Part shown: positions 6,213 through 6,535 of the stretch, one piece after another
Numbering within the stretch: position 1 is the stretch's first letter
Layout: the number at the start of each line of letters is the position of its first letter
NCBI GenBank assembly: GCA_027310845.1
Contig: DAIDAB010000108.1
Location: forward strand, 341-6,875
DNA from: a bacterium
Lineage (GTDB): Archaea; Thermoproteota; Nitrososphaeria; Nitrososphaerales; CADDZS01
Length of the DNA stretch: 6,535 nt
Direction: 5' to 3'
The notes under the pieces: model-generated
Told to the model about the DNA's origin: nothing
What the model saw: the letters and a program-made list of their open reading frames with translations, nothing else
Databases searched by the model: none
Position numbers and translations under genes: made by a program

Positions 6213-6253
6213 AATAGAGATTGAAAGAGAAATCGAGCCAAAAACGTGCCTTT
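6213..6253 (-). other. Short pyrimidine-rich spacer between DUF424 and rio1
   Basis: A 41-base gap. Read on the minus strand it holds a T5 run (6244-6240) and then a C/T-rich stretch up to the rio1 ATG. The T5 run is centred 30 bases before that ATG, which would suit a weak TATA element with a leaderless rio1 mRNA; it could equally be a termination tract for the upstream gene, or neither. No Shine-Dalgarno is present before the first rio1 ATG. Confidence 0.3.
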
Positions 6254-6535
6254 CTAATTGGAGAACTTGTAGATCATTAGGAAGGAGACATCTCCTACGG
6301 TTTTCACCGCATGTGGAGAAGCAAGATTTGCCTCGACCACCTTCTCGACAATGCGCGATCCGGCAAGGTTTATGATGCTTGAACTCTTTACTAGATCTAT
6401 TGCTTCTGACTCGTTGACTCTCTCTGCGCCGAAATAGTCGCGCGAAATCGGCATCTCAACCTCTCCGTTTCGCACAGTGGTTCCCAGAAGCTCCTCATCG
6501 CATATGTTGACAAGCACAGCCTCCTGCCACTTGAT
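6254..6535 (-). CDS. DUF424 family archaeal protein, 5' end outside window
   Basis: The frame is open from the TAG at 6256-6254 to the right edge and gives 93 residues. The first visible residues are IKWQEAVLVNICDEELLGTT. The N-CDEELLG motif, the later region with INLAGSRIVEKVVEANLASPHAVKTVG and the overall size match DUF424, a small archaeal protein family of unknown function that often lies near translation genes. The GTG at 6517 is in frame but is probably not the start: the coding sense continues upstream (EAV before LVNICDEELLG), and family members normally have a strand before the CDEELLG motif. The real start is probably a few to some tens of residues beyond the edge. It lies 41 bases before rio1 on the same strand and may be co-transcribed with it. 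Confidence 0.8.
   Translation of the reverse strand: MKWQEAVLVNICDEELLGTTVRNGEVEMPISRDYFGAERVNESEAIDLVKSSSIINLAGSRIVEKVVEANLASPHAVKTVGDVSFLMIYKFSN

Noticed and set aside
1..6535. Search for mobile elements, CRISPR repeats, tRNA genes, toxin-antitoxin or defence genes
   Set aside because: No repeated units, terminal inverted repeats, transposase motifs or tRNA-like cloverleaf were seen; every long frame that is not a shadow belongs to a core archaeal family or a small membrane protein.

Overview
The window looks like a piece of an archaeal chromosome, most likely from the TACK side and probably a thaumarchaeote (Nitrososphaerota). The evidence is a complete DNA topoisomerase VI gene pair, a RIO1 kinase beside a PNO1/Dim2-type KH protein, an archaeal DUF424 protein, ribosomal protein eS26 (found in TACK/Asgard archaea and eukaryotes), and TATA-box promoters with short or absent leaders. 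The phylum is an inference from gene content; no marker tree was run. I see no insertion sequence, CRISPR array, tRNA, rRNA or phage gene, and no gene desert over 300 bases.

Layout: almost everything is on the minus strand, so the biological order runs from the right end to the left. At the right edge is a DUF424 gene cut at its 5' end (6254-6535). It is followed by rio1 (5340-6212), a KH-domain gene whose start overlaps the rio1 end (4787-5377), a 117-base gap, topoisomerase VI subunit B (3008-4669) and subunit A (1951-3060), which overlap by 53 bases. A TATA box just after the top6A stop appears to start a second unit: a small two-helix membrane protein (1678-1881, possibly longer) and an inositol-phosphate synthase homologue (610-1641). 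A 184-base spacer (426-609) carries a TATA box for the eS26 gene (147-425); apart from that box I see nothing convincing in it. At the left edge the tail of one plus-strand membrane protein (to base 98) converges on eS26, and a hairpin plus T8 tract that could terminate the eS26 transcript lies between and inside them.

How the genes work together: rio1, the KH gene and eS26 belong to small-subunit ribosome maturation and structure, DUF424 tends to travel with translation genes, and the two top6 genes make one heterotetrameric type IIB topoisomerase. The inositol-phosphate synthase would feed inositol-containing polar lipids or inositol solutes.

This is mainly a core housekeeping region and I do not find an undescribed defence or mobile system. 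The points most worth checking are a methionine in place of a conserved lysine in the inositol-phosphate synthase, two TTG starts chosen by Shine-Dalgarno placement, a promoter overlapping a plausible but probably false GTG start, and the hairpin/T-tract between the convergent genes.
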